The notes below the pieces were generated by a model, which did no database searches, was not told the DNA's origin, and saw nothing but the letters and a program-made list of their open reading frames with translations. 64,000 nt of DNA, from contig NZ_QJRJ01000069.1 in assembly GCF_003254625.1 (NCBI RefSeq), positions 1-64,000 on the forward strand, given 5' to 3'. The stretch is from Flavobacterium ginsenosidimutans (GTDB lineage Bacteria > Bacteroidota > Bacteroidia > Flavobacteriales > Flavobacteriaceae). Position numbers and translations under genes: made by a program. Positions 9,006-17,516 of the stretch are shown here, piece after piece; the stretch's first letter is position 1; the number at the start of each line of letters is the position of its first letter.

Positions 9006-9389
9006 ATGAACAATGTTGCCTCAATTTTACTTTTAGCTTTTTTAGCATTAACTTTTTTACAATCAGGTTACGAAAAAATTTTTTATTGGAAAGATAATGT
9101 CGCTTGGCTTAAAGAACATTTTGCCAAAACACCATTAAAAAATCAGGTTCCGCTTGCGCTTTTACACTTACTCATTTTGGAACTGATTTCAGGAATTTTA
9201 TGCGTTGTAGGAGGTATTCAGTTATTTACAAACAACGGAAGAGAATTTGGTTTTTACGGAGCAATATTTTCATGTATCTCTTTGTTAATGATGCTTTTCG
9301 GACAAAGACTTGCAAAAGATTACGATGGTGCGAGAACCATTGTTATATATTTTATACCAGCTGTAATGGCTGTTTATTGGTTGAATTAA
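9006..9389 (+). CDS. DoxX-like small membrane protein
   Basis: 127 residues with four hydrophobic segments (about 5-20, 45-65, 75-95 and 105-125), the layout of DoxX/MauE-like membrane proteins. The motif LTFLQSGYEKIFYWKDN near the N-terminus is typical of the family. The precise role is not known; relatives are linked to quinone or thiol redox processes in the inner membrane. It sits 6 bases after holB and 33 bases before the thioesterase gene, so it is probably co-transcribed with both. Confidence 0.7.
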   Translation: MNNVASILLLAFLALTFLQSGYEKIFYWKDNVAWLKEHFAKTPLKNQVPLALLHLLILELISGILCVVGGIQLFTNNGREFGFYGAIFSCISLLMMLFGQRLAKDYDGARTIVIYFIPAVMAVYWLN

Positions 9390-9422
9390 CCAATACAATT
9401 TTTAAATTTTTAGATAAAAAAA

Positions 9423-9932
9423 ATGAATCCAAAACATCCTTCAGAATCCTTAACTATTTTAACTGATTTAGTTTTACCGAGCGAAACAAATCCTTTAAAC
9501 AATCTTTTTGGCGGTGAGTTATTAGCCAGAATGGATCGCGCGGCAAGTATTGCAGCCCGCAGACATTCGCGCCGAATTGTAGTAACGGCTTCTGTAAATC
9601 ACGTTGCTTTTAACAGAGCAATTTCGCTTGGAAGCGTTGTAACCGTAGAGGCAAAAGTTTCAAGATCTTTCAAAAGTTCTATGGAAGTTTTTATTGACGT
9701 TTGGGTCGAAGACCGCGAATCTGGAAACAGAACCAAAGCTAATGAAGCAATTTATACTTTCGTTGCTGTCGATGACACCGGAAGACCCGTTGAAGTTCCG
9801 GCAATTGTACCAGAAACAGAACTAGAAATCCAGCGATTTGATGCTGCTCTTCGTCGTAAACAATTGAGTTTACTGCTAGCTGGTAAAATAAAACCTTCTG
9901 ATGCAACAGAATTAAAGGCATTATTTTTATAG
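9423..9932 (+). CDS. Acyl-CoA thioesterase, hotdog fold (YciA/ACOT type)
   Basis: 169 residues. The segment PSETNPLNNLFGGELLARMD and the following AASIAARRHSRRIVVTASVN carry the conserved residues of hexameric YciA-type thioesterases: N in NPLNNLFGG and the helix with D after ARM. These enzymes hydrolyse acyl-CoA to free acid and CoA in the cytoplasm. A single hotdog domain fills residues 5-130, followed by a short charged helix. It is the third gene of the holB-DoxX-thioesterase run. Confidence 0.85.
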   Translation: MNPKHPSESLTILTDLVLPSETNPLNNLFGGELLARMDRAASIAARRHSRRIVVTASVNHVAFNRAISLGSVVTVEAKVSRSFKSSMEVFIDVWVEDRESGNRTKANEAIYTFVAVDDTGRPVEVPAIVPETELEIQRFDAALRRKQLSLLLAGKIKPSDATELKALFL

Positions 9933-10075
9933 ATCAAATTTGTGACAATTTGGAACAATCAAACTTCAGAAAAAGAAGTAATTTTACAAATTGAAAATAT
10001 AGACTATTAAAATATAGAAGAATTTTCTTATTTTTATCCAGAAAGACAAAATAATAATTTAGATATTAGAAAAAA

Positions 10076-11083
10076 ATGAGTTCAGACAAAGAAGCCAAAT
10101 TAAAAGCGCTACAACTAACGCTTGATAAACTTGACAAAACCTACGGAAAAGGAACCGTAATGAAAATGGGCGATAGAGCCATTGTAGAAGTAGAAACGAT
10201 TTCTTCTGGCTCACTAGGTGTTGACTTAGCTCTTGGGGTAAATGGATATCCAAAAGGAAGAATTATTGAAATATATGGTCCAGAATCTTCTGGAAAAACT
10301 ACCTTGACACTTCACGCCATTGCTGAAGCGCAAAAAGCTGGTGGTATAGCTGCTTTTATCGATGCGGAGCACGCATTTGATAGAAACTATGCTGAGAAAT
10401 TAAATGTTGATATCGAAAACTTAATTATCTCTCAGCCAGACAACGGAGAACAAGCTTTAGAAATTGCCGAAAACTTAATTCGTTCTGGAGCTATAGACAT
10501 CGTTGTAATTGACTCTGTTGCCGCTTTAACTCCAAAAAGTGAGATTGAAGGTGAAATGGGAGATTCTAAAATGGGTCTTCACGCACGTTTAATGTCTCAA
10601 GCTTTGAGAAAACTTACTGGAACTATCAGCAAGACAAATTGTACGGTTTTCTTTATCAATCAGCTTCGTGAAAAAATTGGTGTTATGTTCGGAAATCCAG
10701 AAACAACAACTGGAGGTAACGCACTTAAATTTTACGCTTCTGTACGTTTAGATATTCGTCGTTCGGCTCAAATTAAAGATGGTGAGAACGTAATCGGTAA
10801 CAGAACTAAAGTAAAAATTGTTAAAAACAAAGTTGCACCGCCATTTAAAACTGCAGAATTCGACATTATGTACGGAGAAGGAGTTTCTAAAACAGGTGAA
10901 ATTTTAGATTTAGCTGTTGAATTTGACATCGTTAAAAAGGCAGGATCTTGGTTTAGCTACGGCGATACAAAACTAGGTCAAGGTCGTGACGCTGTTAAAG
11001 CTTTAATTAAAGATAATCCAGAACTAGCTGAAGAACTGGAAATTAAAATTAAAGAACACATGAAAGAATTAGCGAATGCTTAA
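10076..11083 (+). CDS. recA: Recombinase RecA
   Basis: 335 residues, the normal length. Walker A GPESSGKT is at residues 68-75; [19 protein letters not shown] (Walker B) and [14 protein letters not shown] (loop L2 region with the GNPETTTGG segment) follow in order. RecA forms the ATP-dependent filament that pairs homologous DNA and triggers SOS responses. No LexA box was recognised upstream. The gene is flanked by 143 upstream bases and a strong terminator 28 bases after the stop, so it is probably monocistronic. Confidence 0.97.
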   Translation: MSSDKEAKLKALQLTLDKLDKTYGKGTVMKMGDRAIVEVETISSGSLGVDLALGVNGYPKGRIIEIYGPESSGKTTLTLHAIAEAQKAGGIAAFIDAEHAFDRNYAEKLNVDIENLIISQPDNGEQALEIAENLIRSGAIDIVVIDSVAALTPKSEIEGEMGDSKMGLHARLMSQALRKLTGTISKTNCTVFFINQLREKIGVMFGNPETTTGGNALKFYASVRLDIRRSAQIKDGENVIGNRTKVKIVKNKVAPPFKTAEFDIMYGEGVSKTGEILDLAVEFDIVKKAGSWFSYGDTKLGQGRDAVKALIKDNPELAEELEIKIKEHMKELANA

Positions 11084-11110
11084 TAAATAAGTCAAAAAAG
11101 GACTATTAAA

Positions 11111-11146
11111 AAGCCGAGTGATTTTTATAATCCTCGGCTTTTTTTG
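11111..11146 (+). terminator. recA terminator
   Basis: Perfect 8-bp stem AAGCCGAG/CTCGGCTT (11111-11118 with 11133-11140), followed by a T-run. Confidence 0.85.
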
Positions 11147-11459
11147 TTTCAAAAAATAAAAATGAAATTTTCACGCAACCTTTTCTAAAAATTTTCATCT
11201 ATTAAAAAAAGCGGTTCTATAATTGATACATGCCAATATCAATTTGCAGGTTTTTTTAGAATTTACATTGGTTGGTTATTTAAACATTAGAAATCCGCTA
11301 GATTATCTATCTAGCGGGTTTTTTATCAAATTTTCCATTTTTTTCGATTTTTTTCATTTTTTGACGCAACCTTTTTTACTTTTCTTCATCCATAATATTA
11401 TGACGTTAACTTGAGTTATTACCTAAACTCTTTATTATCAACCATTAATATTTTTAACC
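11147..11459. other. recA-downstream intergenic stretch, possible small RNA
   Basis: Contains two copies of ACGCAACCTTTT (11173-11184 and 11364-11375), each followed by an AT-rich tract with TTCATC, and a second strong hairpin at 11295-11317. No coding potential that I trust. A short transcript ending at the second hairpin is possible but no perfect promoter is visible. Confidence 0.35.
11295..11324 (+). terminator. Second hairpin terminator downstream of recA
   Basis: Perfect 9-bp stem CCGCTAGAT/ATCTAGCGG (11295-11303 with 11309-11317) and then G plus six T. No gene precedes it other than recA, which already has its own terminator. Confidence 0.7.
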
Positions 11460-11564
11460 ATGAAAGAAAAAATAGAATTGTTGTACAATAAAAACCGAAG
11501 AAAAACCAAATTAAGATTTAAAAAAGTATTGCGTTTTATTTCAGAAAAGATAATTCACAGATAA
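11460..11564 (+). CDS. Putative 34-residue highly basic peptide
   Basis: An ATG at 11460 opens a 34-codon frame ending in TAA at 11564. The peptide begins MKEKIELLYNKNRRKTKLRF and has 13 Lys/Arg in 34 residues. It lies 84 bases after the second ACGCAACCTTTT motif and before a 16-bp hairpin. Nothing in it identifies a function. It could be a real small basic protein or a chance frame in AT-rich DNA. Confidence 0.35.
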   Translation: MKEKIELLYNKNRRKTKLRFKKVLRFISEKIIHR

Positions 11565-11600
11565 TATTTTGAATAAAAATAGGGGGTTTTTAATTCAAAG

Positions 11601-11640
11601 AAAAGCCGGTAGATTTAATAAATCTACCGGCTTTTGTATT
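11601..11640. terminator. Bidirectional terminator between the 34-aa ORF and plsC-like gene
   Basis: Perfect 16-bp inverted repeat (11601-11616 with 11620-11635) around a 3-base loop, with A-run before and T-run after. It sits 20 bases from the end of the convergent plsC-like gene, so it can serve both strands. Confidence 0.8.
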
Positions 11641-11659
11641 TTACATAATGTTTTACTGT

Positions 11660-12400
11660 TTAATTTTGAAAATCAATTAAACCCTTGTAAATTATATCTC
11701 TAACTTGATCTCTTAATTCTTTTCTATGGTCAATAGTCAAGCCTTTTGTTTCTATAAAAGGCAAAATTCTAGCACGCATTTTTCCAGGACTTCCACTCAT
11801 GAACGTGTACGAAAAACGTTCTTTGTTATCAGGAAAAACAATCGGTACAATCGGAATCTGATGATCTATTGCTAATCTAAAAGCGCCATCTTTAAATTCG
11901 TCAAGCAAAATGCTTTCGTCATCTGGAACCCCGCCTTCAGGAAAAATGCAAATACTTAAACCTTGATTTAAACGACTTTGAGCTCTTTTAAAAACTTCAT
12001 TTTTACTTCTTGATGAACTTCTGTCAACCAAGATGCAAGTTCTTTTATAAAAAAATCCAAATAACGGAATCTTCACTAACTCTTTCTTTCCAACAAATAC
12101 AAAAGGGTTTTTAATTAAAGCCAACATAAGCATAATATCGGTCATTGAGGTATGATTAGCCACAATCATGTAACTTTTGCCTTTAATGAGCTTCTGTTCG
12201 CGTTTTACGGTATAATAAAAGCCCATTCCGAAAAGGATAAATTTAGCCCAAATGCGAGCCATTTTAAAAAAATAGGGATAACCTTTCTCTGAGAGAATAG
12301 AAATCAATAAAAATGGCAGCATAATAATTATCGGAATCGCCATCAAGACGTAAAACCAAACGCGCCAAAGAATCCAAAAAGCAATTTTAAATATTTTCAT
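11660..12400 (-). CDS. 1-acyl-sn-glycerol-3-phosphate acyltransferase family (PlsC-like)
   Basis: 246 residues. Two hydrophobic segments (about 8-36) anchor the N-terminus. The acyltransferase HX4D motif is NHTSMTD at residues 82-88, and FPEGG at 153-157 is the glycerophosphate-binding block. The usual reaction moves an acyl chain to the sn-2 position of lysophosphatidate; ornithine- or other lipid-directed acyltransferases share the same motifs, so the substrate is inferred. The start is supported by a TACTTTTG element that ends 5 bases upstream. Confidence 0.85.
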   Translation of the reverse strand: MKIFKIAFWILWRVWFYVLMAIPIIIMLPFLLISILSEKGYPYFFKMARIWAKFILFGMGFYYTVKREQKLIKGKSYMIVANHTSMTDIMLMLALIKNPFVFVGKKELVKIPLFGFFYKRTCILVDRSSSRSKNEVFKRAQSRLNQGLSICIFPEGGVPDDESILLDEFKDGAFRLAIDHQIPIVPIVFPDNKERFSYTFMSGSPGKMRARILPFIETKGLTIDHRKELRDQVRDIIYKGLIDFQN

Positions 12401-12405
12401 AGTTT

Positions 12406-12413
12406 CAAAAGTA
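12406..12413 (-). promoter_or_regulatory. -7 element of the plsC-like gene
   Basis: The minus strand reads TACTTTTG, a full TAnnTTTG match, 5 bases before the ATG at 12400. The message is probably leaderless. Confidence 0.55.
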
Positions 12414-12653
12414 AGAAAACAGAAGTGAATTTTCTATATAGAATTTATTCTCCTCGCTGCTTTTATTTGTAGCGCAGAGATAGCTAAGTTTTTCCACGGA
12501 GTAAAGAAGTTTAATTAATTCTTCGAAATTTGCTAAAGCAAAAGTTCTCAAAGACTCACACTTCTTTTTTAGTTTTGTCCAAAATTTTAAAAATCTATTG
12601 AACCAAATTTTATATTTTTATACGAAATTCTGCGTTAAATTTAAAAATAAAAA

Positions 12654-13031
12654 ATGACTGAAAATGAAATTTCGACAATTGTTATTGGCTTAGCAATCGA
12701 AATACATAGAAAACTTGGACCTGGCCTGCTAGAAAACGTTTATCAAGAATGTCTATTTCATAAACTCAAACAAAAAGGGCTCACTGTAGAAAAAGAAAAA
12801 CCAATGCCATTAGTGTTCGAAGAAATAAAACTTGATTGCGGATATCGAATAGATTTGTTAGTAGAAAACAAATTCATTATCGAAATTAAAGCCGTTGAAG
12901 CTTTAACAACAAATCATCTAGCACAAACATTGACATACCTCAAACTCGGTAACTATAAACTAGGTTTGCTAATTAACTTTAATGAAGCTCTCTTGAAAAA
13001 CGGGATTAGAAGAGTCATAAATAATATCTGA
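12654..13031 (+). CDS. GxxExxY family protein
   Basis: 125 residues. The naming motif is in GPGLLENVYQECL (residues 22-34). The later segment CGYRIDLLVENKFIIEIKAV has the D...E-x-K pattern of PD-(D/E)XK nucleases, and the end LKNGIRRVINN is typical. The family is widespread in Bacteroidota and environmental genomes, often mobile, with no settled function; a nuclease activity is only inferred from the fold pattern. It stands alone between plsC-like and trpS with a 250-base upstream gap of AT-rich, repeat-like DNA. Confidence 0.85.
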   Translation: MTENEISTIVIGLAIEIHRKLGPGLLENVYQECLFHKLKQKGLTVEKEKPMPLVFEEIKLDCGYRIDLLVENKFIIEIKAVEALTTNHLAQTLTYLKLGNYKLGLLINFNEALLKNGIRRVINNI

Positions 13032-13154
13032 AAAAGTAGAAAAGTACAGTGAACTTCAAAAAACTCAAAAAATCTTCTTAAACTCTGCGAAAAACTCTGT
13101 GAACTCTGCGTTAAAAAAACGAACTTTGCAGATCAAGAATAAGAAAAATCTAGA

Positions 13155-14129
13155 ATGGCAAAAATACTTACTGGTGTTCAAAGTACAGGAACGCCTCATT
13201 TAGGAAATTTATTAGGAGCAATTATTCCGGCGATCGAATTATCTAATGATCCAGCAAACGAATCTTATTTATTTATTGCTGACTTACATTCGATCACTCA
13301 GATTAAAGACGGAAAAACTTTAAGAGAAAACACTTATAGCACAGCCGCAGCTTGGCTTGCGTGTGGTTTAAATCCTGAAAAAGTTACTTTTTACAGACAG
13401 TCTGATGTGGTACAAACTACAGAATTGACTTGGTATTTGAGCTGTTTTTTTCCATTTCAAAGATTGACTTTAGCACATTCTTTCAAAGATAAAGCAGATC
13501 GTCTAGACGACGTAAATGCTGGACTTTTCACATATCCAATGCTTATGGCTGCGGACATTTTGCTATATGATGCAGAATTTGTTCCTGTTGGAAAAGATCA
13601 ATTGCAGCATTTAGAAATCACTCGTGACGTTGCAGCTCGTTTTAACCATCAAATGGGAGAAACGTTTGTTCTACCAGAAGCTAAAATTGAGGAAAATATC
13701 ATGTTGATTCCTGGAACAAATGGAGGAAAAATGAGTAAATCTGCCAATAATATCATCAACATTTTCTTGGACGATAAAACTTTAAGAAAACAAGTAATGA
13801 GTATTGAAACAGATAGTACGCCGCTTGAAGCTCCTAAAAATCCAGATACTTGTAATGCATTTGCCATATATTCTTTGCTAGCAAACGAAGAACAGACTGC
13901 GCAAATGAGAGCTAATTATTTAGGCGGAAATTATGGTTATGGCCACGCAAAACAAGCTTTGTTTGAATTGATTACAGAGAAATTTAAAACGGAAAGAGAG
14001 AAATATAACTATTACATCAACAACCTTGAAGAAGTCGATGCTCTACTGAAAAAAGGCGCTACAAAAGCTTCTGTTATTGCTGATGGTGTACTTTCAAAAG
14101 TTAGAGAGGTTTTAGGATTTTCGAAATAA
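13155..14129 (+). CDS. trpS: Tryptophanyl-tRNA synthetase
   Basis: 324 residues, class Ic synthetase of normal bacterial length. The HIGH-like signature is TGTPHLGN (residues 11-18). KMSKS is at 192-196 within GGKMSKSANN. MAADILLYDAEFVPVGKDQ is the conserved tryptophan/ATP pocket region. It charges tRNA-Trp in the cytoplasm. It stands alone, followed by a hairpin terminator. Confidence 0.96.
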   Translation: MAKILTGVQSTGTPHLGNLLGAIIPAIELSNDPANESYLFIADLHSITQIKDGKTLRENTYSTAAAWLACGLNPEKVTFYRQSDVVQTTELTWYLSCFFPFQRLTLAHSFKDKADRLDDVNAGLFTYPMLMAADILLYDAEFVPVGKDQLQHLEITRDVAARFNHQMGETFVLPEAKIEENIMLIPGTNGGKMSKSANNIINIFLDDKTLRKQVMSIETDSTPLEAPKNPDTCNAFAIYSLLANEEQTAQMRANYLGGNYGYGHAKQALFELITEKFKTEREKYNYYINNLEEVDALLKKGATKASVIADGVLSKVREVLGFSK

Positions 14130-14148
14130 TTTTAAATACAATATTTAA

Positions 14149-14186
14149 AAAAACGCTGATCATTTGTAAAATTGGTCAGCGTTTTT
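14149..14186 (+). terminator. trpS terminator
   Basis: Stem AAAACGCTGATC with GGTCAGCGTTTT (one G-T pair) closing an 11-base loop, followed by T-rich sequence. Confidence 0.75.
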
Positions 14187-14242
14187 CTTTTACAATTATT
14201 TTTTGTAACTTCAAGTATATTAATCTTTTAAACATAAAAAAC

Positions 14243-14365
14243 ATGGACAAGTATATTGAAGATTATAATATTCCACCATACGTATTTCAAATTCTAAACA
14301 TAGTTTTCGGACTCTTGCTGATTTATATTTTATACCGATTATACAAGCATTTTACGCGAAAATAA
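14243..14365 (+). CDS. Putative 40-residue single-span membrane peptide
   Basis: The ATG at 14243 opens a 40-codon frame ending TAA at 14365. The peptide has a polar start (MDKYIEDYNIPPYVF), one membrane span (ILNIVFGLLLIYILY) and a basic tail (RLYKHFTRK), which suits the positive-inside rule with the C-terminus in the cytoplasm. It lies between the trpS terminator and the convergent dprA gene. The hydrophobic pattern makes it more credible than a random frame, but no homologue can be named. Confidence 0.45.
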   Translation: MDKYIEDYNIPPYVFQILNIVFGLLLIYILYRLYKHFTRK

Positions 14366-14382
14366 ATATCAGATTTTCTGCG

Positions 14383-15483
14383 TTAAATTGACTCGAAAAG
14401 TTTTCCTGGAAGTGGTCTAATTACACCTTTCAGTTCCATATTTATCAAAAAACCAGAAAGTTTGAAAATTGGAATTTCACATTCAATAGCAATGAGATCA
14501 AGCAATTCTTTTCCATTCTTTTGTAGAAAATCATAGATCCTTTGTTCATCAGAATCTAACTCCACAAAAAGCTGTTTCTGAACATTTTTTGGCTTTTCTT
14601 TAATATCCCAATTCAACATATAAACCAGATCAGCAGCACTTGTTAACACATTTGCTTTCTGGGTTTTAATCAAATTATTACAGCCCTGACTGTACTTATC
14701 TGTCACTCTTCCTGGCACGGCAAAAACATCACGATTGTATTCGTTGGCCATATTTGCTGTAATTAGCGAACCGCCTTTATCGGCAGATTCAATCACAATC
14801 GTAGCTTCAGTCATTCCTGCAACAATTCGATTTCGGCGTACAAACTTCTCTTTATCTGGATTCGAATCACTCCAAAACTCCGTTATAAATCCGCCGTTTT
14901 CTTCCATTTTTGCCATGTGCTTTTTGTGAGTACGCGGATAAATCTGATTTAATCCATGAGCCAAAACACCTACAGTCTGCAAGTTATGATCCATTGCGGC
15001 TTGATGCGCAACGATATCAACTCCATACGCAAATCCGCTGACGATTACGGGATCTAGTGGCGCAAGATCTTCAATCAGTTTTCTACAGAAATCAGTTCCA
15101 TAAGAAGTAATCTGACGCGTACCAACAATACTTATCATTTTCTTTTTTTTGAAATCCAGATTTCCAGCAGTAAAAATCAAAATTGGAGCATCAAAACAAT
15201 GTTTGAGACGTTCTGGATAACTTTCGTCCTGAAAAAAAGATACTTGGATATTGTTATTTTTTATAAATGAAAGCTCTTTATCAGCTTTTTCAAAAACAGC
15301 TTTGTCTTTCAAATTTTTAAGTAAAACAGACCCTATTCCATCAACAGCTGCCAATTGCGTATTTTTAGCTTTAAAAATCTCCGATGCAGATCCAAAGGAA
15401 TGGAGTAATTTTTTACCAAGAATATCTCCCACTCCATCAACTTTTAGCAAGGCAAGTAAACTAAACAAATCCTGATCGTTCAT
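14383..15483 (-). CDS. dprA: DNA-processing protein DprA
   Basis: 366 residues. Residues 1-80 hold helix-hairpin-helix-like segments (LLALLKVDGVGDILGKKLLH). The Rossmann-like DprA core runs from SIVGTRQITSYG through VSGFAYGVDIVAHQAA, GVLAHGLNQIYPRTH and FVRRNRIVAGM to SQGCNNLIK. A winged-helix-like DprA C-terminus follows (about 300-366). DprA binds incoming single-stranded DNA and loads RecA during natural transformation; recA is 3.3 kb away. A possible promoter with 7/8 match lies upstream. Confidence 0.93.
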   Translation of the reverse strand: MNDQDLFSLLALLKVDGVGDILGKKLLHSFGSASEIFKAKNTQLAAVDGIGSVLLKNLKDKAVFEKADKELSFIKNNNIQVSFFQDESYPERLKHCFDAPILIFTAGNLDFKKKKMISIVGTRQITSYGTDFCRKLIEDLAPLDPVIVSGFAYGVDIVAHQAAMDHNLQTVGVLAHGLNQIYPRTHKKHMAKMEENGGFITEFWSDSNPDKEKFVRRNRIVAGMTEATIVIESADKGGSLITANMANEYNRDVFAVPGRVTDKYSQGCNNLIKTQKANVLTSAADLVYMLNWDIKEKPKNVQKQLFVELDSDEQRIYDFLQKNGKELLDLIAIECEIPIFKLSGFLINMELKGVIRPLPGKLFESI

Positions 15484-15686
15484 ATCTTTTAAACATTATG
15501 TAAAATAGAAAAAATATTTTTACTTTTTCGAAGCGCAAATATCAATAAAACAAAGTAAATTCTTAATAAATTTTAAGAATAAAATTGTTATACATCAATA
15601 AGCTCAGTAAAATCAATTCGTAATTTATTGAAAACGAATTGTCTAAAAATAATTCTCGATTGTTAATAAAAATTGTGAATAAAATT

Positions 15687-15715
15687 TTGATAACTATAGC
15701 CGTTGTCTAACTTTG
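15687..15715 (+). promoter_or_regulatory. Promoter of the HU/SPOR gene
   Basis: TTG at 15687-15689, an 18-base spacer and TAACTTTG at 15708-15715. The ATG at 15721 is 5 bases downstream, again suggesting a leaderless message. This also rules out the in-frame TTG at 15703 as start, since it lies inside the promoter. Confidence 0.7.
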
Positions 15716-15720
15716 TTATC

Positions 15721-16692
15721 ATGAAAATCGAAGAATATATCTCACAGTTATTGTACCGTTATCAGTGTGTAACGGTTCCAGGATTTGGTGCATTTTTGAC
15801 CGAAACTCATTCAGCACAGTTGAATGAAAGCACTAATTCGTTTTTTCCGCCAAAAAAAACCATTTCTTTCAACAGCCGTATCAAAAATAACGACGGATTG
15901 TTGGCAAATCATATTGCACAGGCAGAAAAAACATCTTATGGTTTTGCTGTAAGTGCAATTGCATTTGAGGTTTTGAACTGGAAAAAAACATTGGAAGAAG
16001 AAGGTGTAATTCTCTTAAAGAACATTGGAGAATTGCGTTTAAACTCTGAAAGCAATATTATTTTCAAACCAAACGATCAGACAAATTATCTGTCAACTTC
16101 TTTTGGATTAAGTCCTTTTGTTTCGCCGATTGTAAAAAAAGAAGCTTTCGAGAAAAAAATCGAAAAAATCGCAGCAAAAGAAAAAGATGCTGTTTTGTTA
16201 TATGAAAATGAAGAAGAAACCAAATCTTCAAATCCATTCTTGCGCTATGCCGCAATTTTAGTTTTAGGTCTTGGAATTACAGGAAGCATTGGTTATCCTT
16301 TATACCAAAATCAAATTGATAATCAAACACTTGTTGTAGAACAGGCCGTTCAGAAAAAAGTACAAAACAAAATCCAAGAAGCAACTTTCTTTATCAAAAG
16401 TCCACTTCCAGCTGTAACACTTTCTGTCGATTCTGCTAAAGTCGAAACAGCTGAAGTAACAATGCCGTATCACATTATGGCGGGTGCTTTTAGAAGTGAA
16501 CAAAATGCAAGAAAAGCGTATGATCAACTTATCAAAGATGGTTTCAAAGCTAGAATGCTAAAAGAAAACAAACATGGCTTATTCCCTGTTTTATACGGAA
16601 GTTACCCTACAATGCAAGAAGCAGAAAAAGCTCAAAAAGAAATACAAAAAGGCGAAAATCCTGATGCTTGGATTCTGGTTGAAAATCTATAA
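15721..16692 (+). CDS. CCDC81-type HU-domain and SPOR-domain envelope protein
   Basis: 323 residues. Residues 1-130 fit the paired bacterial CCDC81-like HU modules (YISQLLYRYQCVTVPGFGAF, then FNSRIKNNDGLLANHI). A single membrane span lies at about 176-195 (AAILVLGLGITGSIGYPLY). Residues 249-323 form a SPOR domain (YHIMAGAFRSEQNARKAYDQ), which binds denuded peptidoglycan at division sites. Such proteins, common in Bacteroidota, may link an HU-like cytoplasmic module to septal cell wall. Followed by a terminator. Confidence 0.85.
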   Translation: MKIEEYISQLLYRYQCVTVPGFGAFLTETHSAQLNESTNSFFPPKKTISFNSRIKNNDGLLANHIAQAEKTSYGFAVSAIAFEVLNWKKTLEEEGVILLKNIGELRLNSESNIIFKPNDQTNYLSTSFGLSPFVSPIVKKEAFEKKIEKIAAKEKDAVLLYENEEETKSSNPFLRYAAILVLGLGITGSIGYPLYQNQIDNQTLVVEQAVQKKVQNKIQEATFFIKSPLPAVTLSVDSAKVETAEVTMPYHIMAGAFRSEQNARKAYDQLIKDGFKARMLKENKHGLFPVLYGSYPTMQEAEKAQKEIQKGENPDAWILVENL

Positions 16693-16697
16693 AATTA

Positions 16698-16730
16698 AAA
16701 ATCCTGTTCTTATCGAACGGGATTTTTTTT
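16698..16730 (+). terminator. Terminator after the HU/SPOR gene
   Basis: Stem AAATCCTGTTC with GAACGGGATTT (one G-T pair) followed by eight T. Confidence 0.8.
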
Positions 16731-16814
16731 GTCCTATTCTGTTATTTTAAAAAATTTTAATGGCACTCTTTGATGATTTCTTCAAATATATTAGCCTCAA
16801 AAATTTAAAACATT

Positions 16815-17252
16815 ATGGACAAACTTTTTAGAACATTAGCGTTCCTGCTATTACTAAGTTCTCAATCTTTTTTTGCTCAGCAAACTACAAACACAATGCA
16901 AGAATTGGAGCGACAACAAGCTGAACTTCAAATGCAAAAAAATTTGAAAGAAAATTATAAAATGTTGGATGACAAGATTTATCAGCTGAAAAAAGAACAA
17001 AAAGATCTCGAAATTAAAAAGAAGAACCTATCTAAATCTGATAGCAATTTGAAATCGACAAAAGAGAAAATTGAAAAGCTAGAACTTGCCAATCAGAAAA
17101 TTGAAAACAAAATAACGACAACTTCGATTTCTGAAGAAGAAATTCAGAAACAGAGAATTAAAACCAAAGAAAATGAGGTTAATATTCAAAAGTTAAAACT
17201 AACTCAAATTACACAGGAAAAAGAGCTAGAAAAAGCAATGTCGAGTATTTAA
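16815..17252 (+). CDS. Secreted coiled-coil protein of unknown function
   Basis: 145 residues with a signal peptide (FRTLAFLLLLSSQSFFAQ). The rest is almost entirely predicted coiled coil rich in Lys, Glu, Gln and Leu heptads (ELERQQAELQMQKNLKENYK onward). No enzymatic motif. The periplasmic location is inferred from the signal peptide. It stands alone between the SPOR gene and a repeat cluster. Confidence 0.6.
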   Translation: MDKLFRTLAFLLLLSSQSFFAQQTTNTMQELERQQAELQMQKNLKENYKMLDDKIYQLKKEQKDLEIKKKNLSKSDSNLKSTKEKIEKLELANQKIENKITTTSISEEEIQKQRIKTKENEVNIQKLKLTQITQEKELEKAMSSI

Positions 17253-17269
17253 AAATCGCTTTTCTAAAA

Positions 17270-17480
17270 AAATAGCTTTCATTTTGTAAGCTTCGGAGAA
17301 GCGAAATATTTATAGAAAAAATAAATATCTACGATATAAAGCTCCAACGGAGCGACATGTTTTTACAATTAATACGTGTCGCTCCGCTGGAGCTTTTTTA
17401 ATTTATTTTTATTGGAATTCTATAAATATTTAACCCCTCTGGGGTTCAGCGCATATTTCTATGTAGATATTACATCTTGT
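17270..17480. repeat. Extragenic palindromic repeat cluster
   Basis: Three hairpin units lie in tandem. GCTTCGGAGAAGC is at about 17290. A long imperfect inverted repeat follows: GCTCCAACGGAGCGACATGT at 17341-17360 against its near-complement at 17374-17393, with two G-T-compatible changes. AACCCCTCTGGGGTT lies at about 17432-17446. From memory these resemble interspersed palindromic repeats of Flavobacterium genomes. No coding potential. Confidence 0.7.
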
Positions 17481-17516
17481 AAAAAAATATCTTTTTAAAA
17501 ATCTTCTTTCCAATGT

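Noticed and set aside
11223..11414. 63-codon hydrophobic ORF
   Set aside because: It runs through the hairpin terminator at 11295-11317 and is Phe-rich from T-runs.
15703..15720. Upstream TTG start for the HU/SPOR gene
   Set aside because: It lies within the promoter -7 element; the ATG at 15721 is preferred.
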